64,000 nt of DNA, taken from positions 434,001 through 498,000 of the forward strand of contig CAWHWS010000002.1 in assembly GCA_963833115.1 (NCBI GenBank). Direction: 5' to 3'. The notes below the pieces were generated by a model. That model made no database searches. It was not told the DNA's origin and saw only the letters and a program-made list of their open reading frames with translations. The stretch comes from Hasllibacter sp963833115. Lineage in GTDB: Bacteria; Pseudomonadota; Alphaproteobacteria; Rhodobacterales; Rhodobacteraceae. Shown in pieces: positions 9,057 to 17,676 of the stretch. How positions within the stretch are numbered: the stretch's first letter is position 1; every line of letters begins with the position of its first letter. Position numbers and translations under genes: made by a program.

Positions 9057-9893
9057 GGGTCCGCCCGCGGAGGGAGAGATCCGCCGGGCCCGCCCGATCG
9101 CGCGTCCGCGGCGGAGCGGTATCGGCTCGCGCGCGGGGACCGACTGGCGAAGCCGTCACCGCGGCGCCCTCCCGTCCGAACGCGTCGTCGGGGCCGGTCC
9201 TGGCCGGTCCCGGGGGACGCCGCCACGACATAGTCGAGGATGCGGCCGGGGCGTTCCGCCGCGGGGCGCAGGGCGATGGCGGGCGGCGGGCCCCGAGCGG
9301 CCCGGTCCGGCGGGCATCGTGGCGCCAGGCCGCCTCCCCCTCGGTCCCGGCGATGGCGACATATGCGCCGTCCATCGCCGCCTCGAGGGCTTCGTGACGG
9401 CGCGGCCGGCAGGCCGGCGCGCGGGACGCCGCCTTCGACCGATCGATCGCGCACGAAGGGACGCCCGTCGGGCACAGGGCTCCCGTCCCGATCACCGTCG
9501 GCCGCGGCGGACCGGCGGCACCGAACGTCCGAGGCGAGGCGGGCGGTCGTTCCCTCAGGCTACCCATTCGACCCCACCCTCCGCATCGTCGTCCCGCGCC
9601 CCGGCGTCCTACGGGCAACACGGGACGCATTCCGGCGCAAGGGGCTCGCGCCGCGGGGACGCTTGACGTCGGGGCTCCGCGAAGCCCGCGCCCCGACGCG
9701 ATCACCTGGTCCCGCCGGAAGCCCTCGGCCCTCGTCTCCCGCCCGCCGGTCATCCCCCGAACGGCGATGGAGCGCGGCGCGCGCATCTCGCACGTCGGCG
9801 CGGGCGACGAGACGCGGGCAGGCCGATCGAGGCCGTGTCCCGGGTCGACACCCGGTCGCGGGCGCGCGGGGCGCGTCGAGCGGGGGCTCCCCT
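9057..9893. other. Gene-free spacer upstream of the glycan operon
   Basis: About 840 bp without a credible gene. It must contain the promoter of the minus-strand operon that starts with the ABC exporter at 9056, but no clear sigma-70 hexamers stand out in this GC-rich sequence. Open frames here are compositional shadows. Confidence 0.5.
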
Positions 9894-11366
9894 TCACGGG
9901 CCCGCGGGACGATCCTCGTCCCGGACCATGTCGTAGAGAAAGAGATCGCTGCGCACCCCCGCCTCGGCGTGCAGGAGCCTGAAGCGGGGATCGTCGGTCG
10001 CGGTCGACAGCAGGTAGAGCGGCGCGTCCGGACCGCCCGCGGCTTCGACGGCCTCCAGAACCTCGCCCGCGTCCAGGTCCGCAAGGGCGCCCGCCCGCCA
10101 GATGACGTAGCTGCCCATGGCCCCGGCCGCCGGATACCATAGCCGCTTGCCCGGGAAGTAGGGCAGGACGTTCGACGCCTGTGGCGGCTGATGGCCGACG
10201 ATATCGCGCTCCCAAAGCCCGGTGCGCCGCAGGTACGCCGCCATCCCCGGTCCGGCGGAGAAGGGCTGCGCGACCTCCCCGACGACGGCGCGGCCGAGAT
10301 CGACGGCGGAGCCGGAGAAGACCAGGAGCAGGGCGAGCGCGACGGCCGGAGGCGCGCGGCCGCCGCCCCGCGCCCAGAGCCCGGGGCCCGCGATCCAGAG
10401 GGCGGCGACATAGGCGAGCAGGAGGTGACCGACATGGCGGATCGCGAGCGGACGCTCGAAGACGCCGATATAGAGGAGTCCGGCCGCGACCAGGCCGAAC
10501 ACGAGGAGGGCATGCGGCGCCCGCCGGAGCGGCGCGAGCAGGGCCGCCCAGATCGCGGCGACGGCGACCGTGTTCAGCGGGTCCCAGATCCCCAGTCGAT
10601 CCAGGAGGTTCACGGGCCAGAACACGGCTTCCGTCAGGATGTGGAGAGCCTTCGCCGAATCGACGCCGCCGGGCACGAATGCGGGGCGCAGCCCGTCGCC
10701 TCTCCAGTTGTCGGGGGGGGGGCGGATCTGCCAGGCCGCCAGCAGGCCCCCCGCGGCGGCGACCGCCAGCCCGGACAGGGCGCGCCGCGCCGCGGCACGG
10801 CCCCGCATCGTCGCCACTAGCCACTCGAGCCCCAGGGCCGCCGCGAGCAGCAGCGCGAAGACGTTCGCGTTGGCCAGGAGGCCGATCGCCGCTCCGTAGA
10901 GGAGCGGCCGTTCCCGCCGTGCACCGTGCAGGCTCAGCACGAGGAAGAGGAGGAACGCGCCCAGCGCATAGGACCGGGCGATGGCCCCGTACTCGAACGA
11001 GAGCAGGTAGGAGAGGACGAGCCCGACGCGGATCCACGGAGGGAACGGCGCGCGCCACAGGATCAGGCAGGCCGCGCCCAGGGCGAAGGCGAAGTTCAGG
11101 ATGCGCTGGCTCGCATAGGGCATCTCCAGCCGGGCGAGCGGCATGTTGAGGAGATGCCAGAGGACCGGCGAGCCCTCCTGACCGGCGAGATAGGAGAGGA
11201 GCGGCCAGAGGCCGGCATCCCGGGCGAGCAGCCAGGCCTGCGCCTCGTCCCGCCAGGGCTCGTGCGTGACCAGCAGCAGCAGCCCCAGCCCGGCGAAGAG
11301 CGCGAGGACGAGCCAGCGGACCAGCGGCCAGGCGGGCGGCGCCGCGGACCCCAGCGTATGGAGCAT
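9894..11366 (-). CDS. GT39-like integral membrane glycosyltransferase/hypothetical membrane protein
   Basis: A 490-residue polytopic membrane protein with about ten hydrophobic helices. The N-terminal helix is followed by THEPWRDEAQAWLLARD (residues about 33-49); the acidic DE pair after helix 1 is typical of GT-C/PMT-like glycosyltransferases that use polyprenyl-phosphate sugars. The start MLHTLGSAAPPAWPLVR is chosen because everything upstream in frame is Arg/Pro-rich and unlike a signal sequence. A run of ten C on the coding strand (10713-10722) encodes three prolines at about residue 215; slippage there would switch the frame. It is separate from the operon downstream but lies within the same glycan region. 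Confidence 0.78.
   Translation of the reverse strand: MLHTLGSAAPPAWPLVRWLVLALFAGLGLLLLVTHEPWRDEAQAWLLARDAGLWPLLSYLAGQEGSPVLWHLLNMPLARLEMPYASQRILNFAFALGAACLILWRAPFPPWIRVGLVLSYLLSFEYGAIARSYALGAFLLFLVLSLHGARRERPLLYGAAIGLLANANVFALLLAAALGLEWLVATMRGRAAARRALSGLAVAAAGGLLAAWQIRPPPDNWRGDGLRPAFVPGGVDSAKALHILTEAVFWPVNLLDRLGIWDPLNTVAVAAIWAALLAPLRRAPHALLVFGLVAAGLLYIGVFERPLAIRHVGHLLLAYVAALWIAGPGLWARGGGRAPPAVALALLLVFSGSAVDLGRAVVGEVAQPFSAGPGMAAYLRRTGLWERDIVGHQPPQASNVLPYFPGKRLWYPAAGAMGSYVIWRAGALADLDAGEVLEAVEAAGGPDAPLYLLSTATDDPRFRLLHAEAGVRSDLFLYDMVRDEDRPAGP
10713..10722. repeat. Homopolymer G10/C10 tract inside a membrane protein gene
   Basis: Ten consecutive G on the plus strand (C on the coding strand), encoding Pro-Pro-Pro in the GT39-like gene. 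It is the longest homopolymer I noticed in the window. Such tracts can mediate phase variation by slipped-strand mispairing, and they are also a common site of sequencing error. Confidence 0.9.
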
Positions 11367-11879
11367 GCGGCGCGGCGGCCCGGACCGGCCGGGCTCGGCG
11401 GCGGGCCGATCCACCCTAGGCACGTCGGCGCCGCCGCGATCCGCCGCCGCCCGGCGCCGCAGGGGCCGGGGCCGGGGCCGGGCCGGCGGCCGGGGGCTCC
11501 TGCGGGCCCGCGACCGCCTGCGCACCCGCGGTCACGGAGCGCATGGCCTACGGGCCGCGAGTCCCGGTCCGGAGGCGACGCGCTCCGTGACCGAGGGTGA
11601 CGCGAGGCCCGAAGCCGCGGGACGGACCCCGCCCGGGCCCGGCCTGTCCGTGGAGGCATCGGGATGGGGCGCCGTGCCCTCCACGTGCATGGTGCCGTGC
11701 GGGCTCGGCCCCGGGGCCGGATCGCCGGGACGCGAGCGTGGAGCGTCCGGTCCGGGAGCACCCCCGTCCGCCGGACGGCGGGGCATCGCGAGACGACCCG
11801 ATGGACCATTCGGGCCGGCCCATGCGCGCCCGGCCGGGCGTCTTCGCGAGAGGTCGCACCGGGTCGACACGGGCGCCGA
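11367..11879. other. Gene-free spacer
   Basis: About 510 bp between two minus-strand genes. It contains a low-complexity GGGGCC-type stretch near 11461-11500 and GC-only shadows of reading frames. No domain or RNA gene was recognised. Confidence 0.5.
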
Positions 11880-13337
11880 TCAGGACGCCGCGGCCGCCCT
11901 GGCGGGCTCGGGCTTGCGCTCGAACTCCTCGTGGTAGGATCGCTCGACGTTGACGTTCCACACGTCGTGGTCGGCGCCGACGAGGTTCTGCGCCGCGAGG
12001 ATCGCGGTGAGCATCGAATGGTCCTGGTTGTTGTAGCGATGCAGGCCGTTCCGGCCGACGGTCTGGAAGTTCTCCAGCCCGCCGATCCAGGCGGCGATCG
12101 TGTCCACTGCCGCGAGGTACTGGGTGTCGTAGACGGGGTAGGCCTTGCGCTGGCGGATGACCGTGCCGTCGCTGACCTCCTCGGCGGAGGCGAGGCCGAG
12201 GGCCTCGAGCTCCCGGCTCCCGAGCGCGATGAGCTCGTCGTCCGGCGTATTCCAGAGGCCGTCGCCCTCCTGGCAGAAATACTCCATCCCGATGAAGGAC
12301 TGGTCATCGCTGGGAACCATGTCGCGGGACCAGGCGCGGAAGTTCTGGATCCGGCCGACCTTGACCGATTGCGAATGCACGTAGACCCAGTTGTCGGGGA
12401 ACGGATCGCTGCGGTCGACGATGAGGCCGACGATCAGGAAGTCGCGGTATCGCAACCGGTGCGCCGCCGCGACGACCTCGGCGGGCGGCGCGGGCTCGAT
12501 CCGGTCGATGAGGTCGCGCAGGTCCATCGAGTTGATGAAGTCCGTCCCCGGCACGCGCTCGGTCCCGCCCTCCTTCTCGACATGCACCGCGACGATGCGG
12601 CTGCCCTCGCGCTCGAGCTTGACGACGGGCGCGTCCATGTGGACCCGCCCCCCGCGCTCCTCGATGAGGTCCCGCGCGCGCTCCCACATCATGCCGGGTC
12701 CGAGGCGGGGATAGTCGAACTCCTCGATGAGGCTGCTGGTGTCGTTGGCCTTGGTCAGCGCGTTCCAGACGGCCTTGGGCAGCGAGAGGTTCTTGATGCG
12801 CTGCGCGGCCCAGTCGGCCTGGATGTCCCTGGGCGAGATGCCCCAGACCTTCTCCGTGTAGCTGCGGAAGAAATGCATGTAGAGGCGCCCGCCGAAGCGG
12901 TTGATGACCCACTCCTCGAAGCTGTCCTCGGTCTTGGAGGGGCGGACCCTCCACTTGGCGTAGCTCGCCATGATGCGCATCGACTCGTACGGGCCGATAT
13001 TGCCGAGCGCGTTGAATATCTTGAGCGGGTAATCGAAGAACTTCCCTCGGTAGAAGATGCGGCTCAGGCGCCGGACCTTGATGAAATCGTCGGTCAGGAC
13101 CTCGCGCCACATCTCCTCCACCTCGGGCACCTTGGTGAAGAACCGGTGGCCCCCGATGTCGAGGCGGAAGCCCTTGAATACCTCCGTGCGGGAGATCCCG
13201 CCGACCATCCCGGACGCCTCGTAGACGTCGATCTCGAAATCCGGGGCGTGCTTCTGCAACTCGTACGCCGCGGTCAGGCCGGCGGGCCCGCCGCCGATGA
13301 CGACGAGCTTCCCGGACCCCGTTGATGTGTGCGTCAT
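11880..13337 (-). CDS. FAD/NAD(P)-dependent oxidoreductase, UDP-galactopyranose-mutase-like
   Basis: A 485-residue flavoprotein. The N-terminal dinucleotide-binding motif VVIGGGPAGLTAAYEL (about 11-26) is followed by YEASGMVGGISRT and DIGGHRFFTKV, the second FAD motif of the amine-oxidase/UGM-like group. The C-terminal NGLHRYNNQDHSM resembles the flavin-contacting end of this family. Such proteins are common in exopolysaccharide clusters and are thought to alter a nucleotide-sugar or lipid-linked sugar, but no precise reaction is established. The start MTHTSTGSGK overlaps the stop of the UDP-xylose synthase gene by 4 bp, so the two are coupled and probably cotranscribed. Confidence 0.85.
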   Translation of the reverse strand: MTHTSTGSGKLVVIGGGPAGLTAAYELQKHAPDFEIDVYEASGMVGGISRTEVFKGFRLDIGGHRFFTKVPEVEEMWREVLTDDFIKVRRLSRIFYRGKFFDYPLKIFNALGNIGPYESMRIMASYAKWRVRPSKTEDSFEEWVINRFGGRLYMHFFRSYTEKVWGISPRDIQADWAAQRIKNLSLPKAVWNALTKANDTSSLIEEFDYPRLGPGMMWERARDLIEERGGRVHMDAPVVKLEREGSRIVAVHVEKEGGTERVPGTDFINSMDLRDLIDRIEPAPPAEVVAAAHRLRYRDFLIVGLIVDRSDPFPDNWVYVHSQSVKVGRIQNFRAWSRDMVPSDDQSFIGMEYFCQEGDGLWNTPDDELIALGSRELEALGLASAEEVSDGTVIRQRKAYPVYDTQYLAAVDTIAAWIGGLENFQTVGRNGLHRYNNQDHSMLTAILAAQNLVGADHDVWNVNVERSYHEEFERKPEPARAAAAS

Positions 13338-14317
13338 GCTCGTCGATCCTCGATGTTCGGTGACGCGGGGCCGGCCGTGCCGATCTCGCCCGCGAAGTAG
13401 TCGATGGTCCGGCGCAGCCCCTCCTCGAGGGTCGTGCGCGGCGCCCAGCCGGTCAGTCGCGAGACGAGGGCGATGTCCGGGCACCGGCGCTGCGGGTCGT
13501 TCTCGGGCTGACCCTCGTGAACGATCCTCAGCGGGACCCCGCAGAGATCGGACACGGCCCGGGCGAGCGTCTCCACGGTGATCTCATGGGGGTTGCCGAT
13601 GTTCACCGGCCCGGTCACCCCGTCCGGGGTGCCCATCAAGCCCATTATCCCGTCGATCAGGTCGTCCACGTAGCAGAAGGACCGCGTCTGGCGGCCGGAG
13701 CCGTAGATCGTCAGGGGTTCGCCCGACAGCGCCTGGACCACGAAGTTCGAGACGACGCGCCCGTCGTCGATCTGCATCCGCGGCCCGTAGGCGTTGAAGA
13801 GCCGGGCGACCTTTATGTCGACGCCGTGCTGGGCGTGATAGTCGTAGAACAGCGTCTCGGCGCAGCGTTTGCCCTCGTCATAGCACGACCTGGGGCCGGC
13901 GATGTTGACGTTGCCGAAGTAGCTCTCGGGCTGGGGGTGCACCTCGGGCTCGCCGTAGATCTCGGAGGTCGAGGCCTGGAGGATCCGGGCGCCGCAGCGC
14001 TTGGCGAGGCCGAGCATGTTGATCGCGCCCAGCACGCTGGACTTGGTCGTCTGGACGGGGTCGTGCTGATACATCTTGGGCGAGGCGGGGCACGCGAAGT
14101 TGTAAATCTCGTCGACCTCGACATAGAGCGGGAACGTGACGTCGTGACGGAGCGCCTCGAAGTTGGGGCGGCCGATCAGGTGGGCGATGTTGCTCTTGCG
14201 GCCGGAGAAGTAGTTGTCGGCCGAGATGACGTCATGGCCCTGCGCGACGAGCCTGTCGCACAGATGGCTTCCCAGGAAACCCGATCCGCCTGATACGAGG
14301 ACGCGTTTTTGTGCCAT
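13334..14317 (-). CDS. uxs: UDP-glucuronate decarboxylase (UDP-xylose synthase)
   Basis: A 327-residue extended short-chain dehydrogenase that converts UDP-glucuronate to UDP-xylose with bound NAD+. The Rossmann motif GGSGFLGSH lies at about 10-18. The catalytic residues are seen as STSEIYGEP (Ser/Thr near 116-118) and YDEGK with Tyr146 and Lys150. FACPASPKMYQHDPVQT and the RxxNxYGPRM-like RLFNAYGPRM are hallmark blocks of UXS and not of UDP-glucose epimerases. It supplies xylosyl donor to the neighbouring glycosyltransferases. The gene faces the GT2 gene at 14376 across a 58-bp divergent gap that should contain promoters for both. Confidence 0.93.
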   Translation of the reverse strand: MAQKRVLVSGGSGFLGSHLCDRLVAQGHDVISADNYFSGRKSNIAHLIGRPNFEALRHDVTFPLYVEVDEIYNFACPASPKMYQHDPVQTTKSSVLGAINMLGLAKRCGARILQASTSEIYGEPEVHPQPESYFGNVNIAGPRSCYDEGKRCAETLFYDYHAQHGVDIKVARLFNAYGPRMQIDDGRVVSNFVVQALSGEPLTIYGSGRQTRSFCYVDDLIDGIMGLMGTPDGVTGPVNIGNPHEITVETLARAVSDLCGVPLRIVHEGQPENDPQRRCPDIALVSRLTGWAPRTTLEEGLRRTIDYFAGEIGTAGPASPNIEDRRA

Positions 14318-14375
14318 TTCCGTTCGGAGACCTCACCTTGATTGCGAAGACCAAGTCGGCGGGGCGGAACCCACG

Positions 14376-15407
14376 ATGAGCGAAAGCCGGGCGCTAGCAC
14401 CGCCTCCGAAAGCGGGCAACCCGGTCTGGTCGGTGATCGTTCCCGCTCACCAGGCGGAAGGAACGCTCGCCGCCTGCCTCCAGGCCCTGCGGGCAGCCGG
14501 GTTCGGGCCGGCGGAGATCCTCGTCGTCGACGACGGCTCCCAGGACGGCACCGGGGCCATCGCCGAGGCGGCGGGCATGCGCGTGGCGCGCAACGAGACG
14601 CCGTTGCGCCCGGCCAGGGCGCGCAACCGCGGGGTGGAGCTCACCGGCGGGGACCTCGTCCTCTTCGTCGACGCGGACGTGACGGTCCATCGCGACATCA
14701 GAGCCCGGCTCGAGACGCAGTTCGCCGATCCTACGGTCACCGCGGTCATCGGCTCCTACGACGACGCGCCGCCGAACGGGGGGGCGGTGAGCCGGTACCG
14801 GAACCTCCTGCACTTCTTCACCCACCAGGCGGCGGGCCCGGAGGCGGGCACGTTCTGGACGGGGCTCGGCGCGGTCCGCCGCGCGGCGTTCGTCGCCCGA
14901 GGCGGGCTCGACCGCGACTGGGAGAACATCGAGGACGTCGAGTTCGGCCTTCGCCTGCGCGCGGCGGGCGGGCGCATCCGGCTCGACCGCGAGATACGGG
15001 GCACGCACCTCAAGGCGTGGACGCTGCGCTCGATGTTCCTGACCGATCTCTGGGGTCGTGCCGTCCCGTGGACGCGGCTGCTCCGCCTCGGGCGGGCGGA
15101 CGTCGGCACGCTCAACACCGCGCTCGGCCACCGGCTCTCCGCGGCGGCGGTGGCGGCGGCGATCGTGTCGGCGGTCCTCCTGCCGGCGCTCGGGACCGCC
15201 GCGCTCATCGGGCTTCTGACGTCGTCGGCCGTGTTCCTCGCCGCCAATGCCCGGTTCCTCCGGGCCCTCTCGAGGATCGGGGGCCCGGGTTTCGCCATCC
15301 GGTCCATACCCGTGCACGGGCTCCATTACGTCGCGGCGCTGGCGGGATACCTCTACGTCCGGATCGGCGAAGCGCGCCGCTTGGGTCGCCGTCCTCACGG
15401 CGGCTAG
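14376..15407 (+). CDS. Membrane-anchored family 2 glycosyltransferase
   Basis: A 343-residue protein. The GT2 catalytic domain covers about residues 18-240: WSVIVPAHQAEGTL, ILVVDDGSQDGTG, RNRGVELTGGDL and LFVDADV (the DxD metal site near residue 100). The C-terminal third has hydrophobic helices (AAAVAAAIVSAVLLPALG; HYVAALAGYLYVRI) that would anchor it in the inner membrane. It is transcribed divergently from the UDP-xylose synthase gene. The Met-Ser start is preceded by a weak purine stretch; extending upstream gives unlikely residues. The acceptor and donor are unknown, but xylose is a reasonable guess from context. Confidence 0.88.
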   Translation: MSESRALAPPPKAGNPVWSVIVPAHQAEGTLAACLQALRAAGFGPAEILVVDDGSQDGTGAIAEAAGMRVARNETPLRPARARNRGVELTGGDLVLFVDADVTVHRDIRARLETQFADPTVTAVIGSYDDAPPNGGAVSRYRNLLHFFTHQAAGPEAGTFWTGLGAVRRAAFVARGGLDRDWENIEDVEFGLRLRAAGGRIRLDREIRGTHLKAWTLRSMFLTDLWGRAVPWTRLLRLGRADVGTLNTALGHRLSAAAVAAAIVSAVLLPALGTAALIGLLTSSAVFLAANARFLRALSRIGGPGFAIRSIPVHGLHYVAALAGYLYVRIGEARRLGRRPHGG

Positions 15408-17108
15408 GGCGACCCGCCGCGCCGGCCGCATCCCGGGCGCCAGGACCCTGCGGCGATCATCCGGGAGCGACGGGACGGGTTCGACACGCCGCCGCACCGG
15501 GCGGCTCCTCGTCGCGGGACGCGTTCGGCATCGCGTCTGGGCGGTGGTCCGGAGCCGGCGGATCGCGCGAGGAGGGGCGGGCCGGTCGGCGGGACGGAGC
15601 GGCGCGGCGGGCGCGTCGCGCACGAGGGTGTCGGTCCGGTCACGGGACCCGGGATCGGGAGCCCGCCGAGGGGGCCGTATGGGGCCGTGCCATTCCGGGA
15701 TCGAAGGAACGAGCGTCCGCGGTGACGCTCCCGATGGGCCGGACGATCGAACCGGGGGCCGTCGCCGCCCTAACCTTGGAAACGGGCACCCGGAAGGCCG
15801 CGGCCTTCGAGGTATCCACCGGCGAGATTATCCTCGAACCCGGCAGCCCCGGCTCATGCGACGGGTCGGCGCGGAAGGCCATGGCGGACGACTGCTCGAG
15901 CACACGGCCCCGGAGGATCCGGTGATCCCCCCGGGCGCCCCTCGGCGCCATGCGCGCGCATCCTCACGGCGGTCCGAACGGCGCGGGACGATCGGCGGCC
16001 TCGTGCAGGGAACGACCTCGGCCCCGAAGCGCGAGGCGCGGAGGCGGGCTCCTGCAGGATATGGTGCAAGACGTCGCTCGTGAGAGGATCGCGTGCCGAG
16101 CCGCGGTCTCGCCGGTCACGGGTGAACCTTCATGACCGACCGTCCGCTCGGCCACGTGCGAGGCGGCCCGGATCACCTCTTCCGGCCCGCCCTGCCGTCG
16201 CGACCTTTCCGCGCGAGATGGCGAGCACCCGAACCCGAGGCGGGGGGCCACGATCACACCGGGAGGTCGGGCTACGGTCAGGAGGCCCTGGGACCTGCTG
16301 GGCGTTGAGGTCGCCCGATCGGGGGTGTCCACTCCCGCCCTGCGATGGCGGCGCCATTGGACGGGGCAGGGAGAAGCCGGCCCCCCCGGGGGAACGTTCG
16401 ACGGGTCCGACGACGATGATATGAACGGAGATACGATATTCGGACATCGCGATCCTGAGCCCGGGTTCGGTTTCCCGACGATCGAAGCCCGGAGCCATCG
16501 ACATCGGCCCTGGCGGGCTCATCAGGCCAGAGGTCGTCCGCCCTGGGCGACCGCCTCGGCATGCGATCCGGCGGCGCGACGTCCTCTGGCCGGCGCGCTC
16601 GGCGGCGCTGCAGGGCAGGCGTCGCCGGCCCGGCCGATCTCGGCGCGGTTCGCTCCGATGGCGCGAGCGCTTCGGGCGGCGTGCCCCCGAGCCCCGATGA
16701 CGGGCTCGGCCCGTCTGTCGCGGATATGGAGACGATGCTCATGCGGGGGGAGCGGGCTTCGAGCGACGTCGTGCCGAAGCGCTCCTCGTCCTTGTCCTCG
16801 GGGGGCTTCGGGGACGGCGCTCGAAGCCCGGCGCTCGCCCGGGCGGGACGCGCCGTCCGGCGACGCCCAGGCCCATCGGCCGATCGGCGTCGGACGGCGG
16901 TCGATTCGGGCGACCGATCCGGCCGCCATCGGCCTCTCCGCGCTCCGACACGCCCCTCGATCGCCGCCCCAGCCCCCCTCTCGCCATCCCGTCCAGCTCC
17001 GTGGCCCGGCGCCCGACCGGGGGCGCATGACGGTCGATCGGGGGCGATCATAGTGGCCTCTCGGTCGACGCGGCCCGATGAGGCGCGCGCGCTCCGGCGG
17101 CGTGGCGG
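15408..17108. other. 1.7 kb region without a convincing gene
   Basis: No reading frame here has a recognisable domain. One plus-strand frame at 15722-15925 (GTG start, 67 residues, containing MGRTIEPGAVAALTLE) reads less like a compositional shadow than its surroundings but has no assignable function. The rest is Arg/Pro/Gly/Ala-rich on all frames. No tRNA or obvious structural RNA was seen. Confidence 0.5.
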
Positions 17109-17582
17109 TCAGATGTGCCGGACCGTCCAACAGGCGGCGATCGCCAGGGCGAGCCAGGGACCGAACGCGATCCGCCGATCGCCGGACCGCATCGCCAGGG
17201 CCACCGCGAGCGCGCCGGACGCGGCGACGAGCACGATCCAGGGCAGGGCCTGAACGCCGAGCCACGCGCCGCCGGCCGCCAGCAGCTTGGCGTCGCCCAG
17301 CCCCAGACCCTCGGTTCCGCGCCGGTCGTAGTGGATCCGGCCGAGCAGCGCGAAGCACCCGTATCCGACCGCCGCGCCGAGGATGGCGGAGATCGGCGGG
17401 CCGCCGGCGACCCAGCCCGACCAGGCCAGGCCCGTCGCCGCCAGCGGCAGCGTCAGCCGGTCCGGCAGGCGGAACGTGCGCAGGTCGATCGCTGCCAGCA
17501 CGGCGAGCGCCGCGTAGAGGACCAGCGTGGCGAGGAGCACGGCCAGCCGTGCGGCCGACGGGTCGGCGGGAAATGCGAACAA
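17109..17582 (-). CDS. gspO: Prepilin peptidase (A24 aspartic protease), catalytic domain only
   Basis: A 157-residue membrane protease that would cleave the leaders of the type II secretion pseudopilins at the cytoplasmic face. The two catalytic aspartates are seen in AIDLRTFRLPD (Asp33) and GLGLGDAKLLA (Asp97, the GxGD motif), set among about five hydrophobic helices. It lacks the N-terminal methyltransferase domain and zinc-finger cysteines of full-length GspO/PilD, a common short form in alphaproteobacteria. The start is TTG, supported by an upstream GGAGGAG ribosome binding site at good spacing. Location near the gsp genes points to a dedicated role in that system. Confidence 0.88.
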   Translation of the reverse strand: MFAFPADPSAARLAVLLATLVLYAALAVLAAIDLRTFRLPDRLTLPLAATGLAWSGWVAGGPPISAILGAAVGYGCFALLGRIHYDRRGTEGLGLGDAKLLAAGGAWLGVQALPWIVLVAASGALAVALAMRSGDRRIAFGPWLALAIAACWTVRHI

Positions 17583-17662
17583 TTTTCTCCTCCGGTTGAA
17601 ACTCTCGCTCGACGGTGCTCGTGGTTTCGTCGGGTCAATGCAGATCCGTCAAGGAAGCTCTC

Positions 17663-17670
17663 GGGGAGGA
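17663..17670 (+). promoter_or_regulatory. Strong ribosome binding site for the DUF4331 gene
   Basis: GGGGAGGA lies six bases before the ATG at 17677. It fixes the start of the DUF4331 protein over upstream in-frame alternatives and suggests high expression. Confidence 0.75.
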
Positions 17671-17676
17671 ACAGGC

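Noticed and set aside
7404..9233. A 609-codon open frame on the plus strand
   Set aside because: It is antisense to the ABC exporter gene and is rich in Arg, Gln and Gly with no domain; typical mirror frame of a GC-rich gene.
11461..11500. GGGGCC-like low-complexity stretch as a possible repeat element
   Set aside because: Only a short run in GC-rich sequence with no regular unit or second copy.
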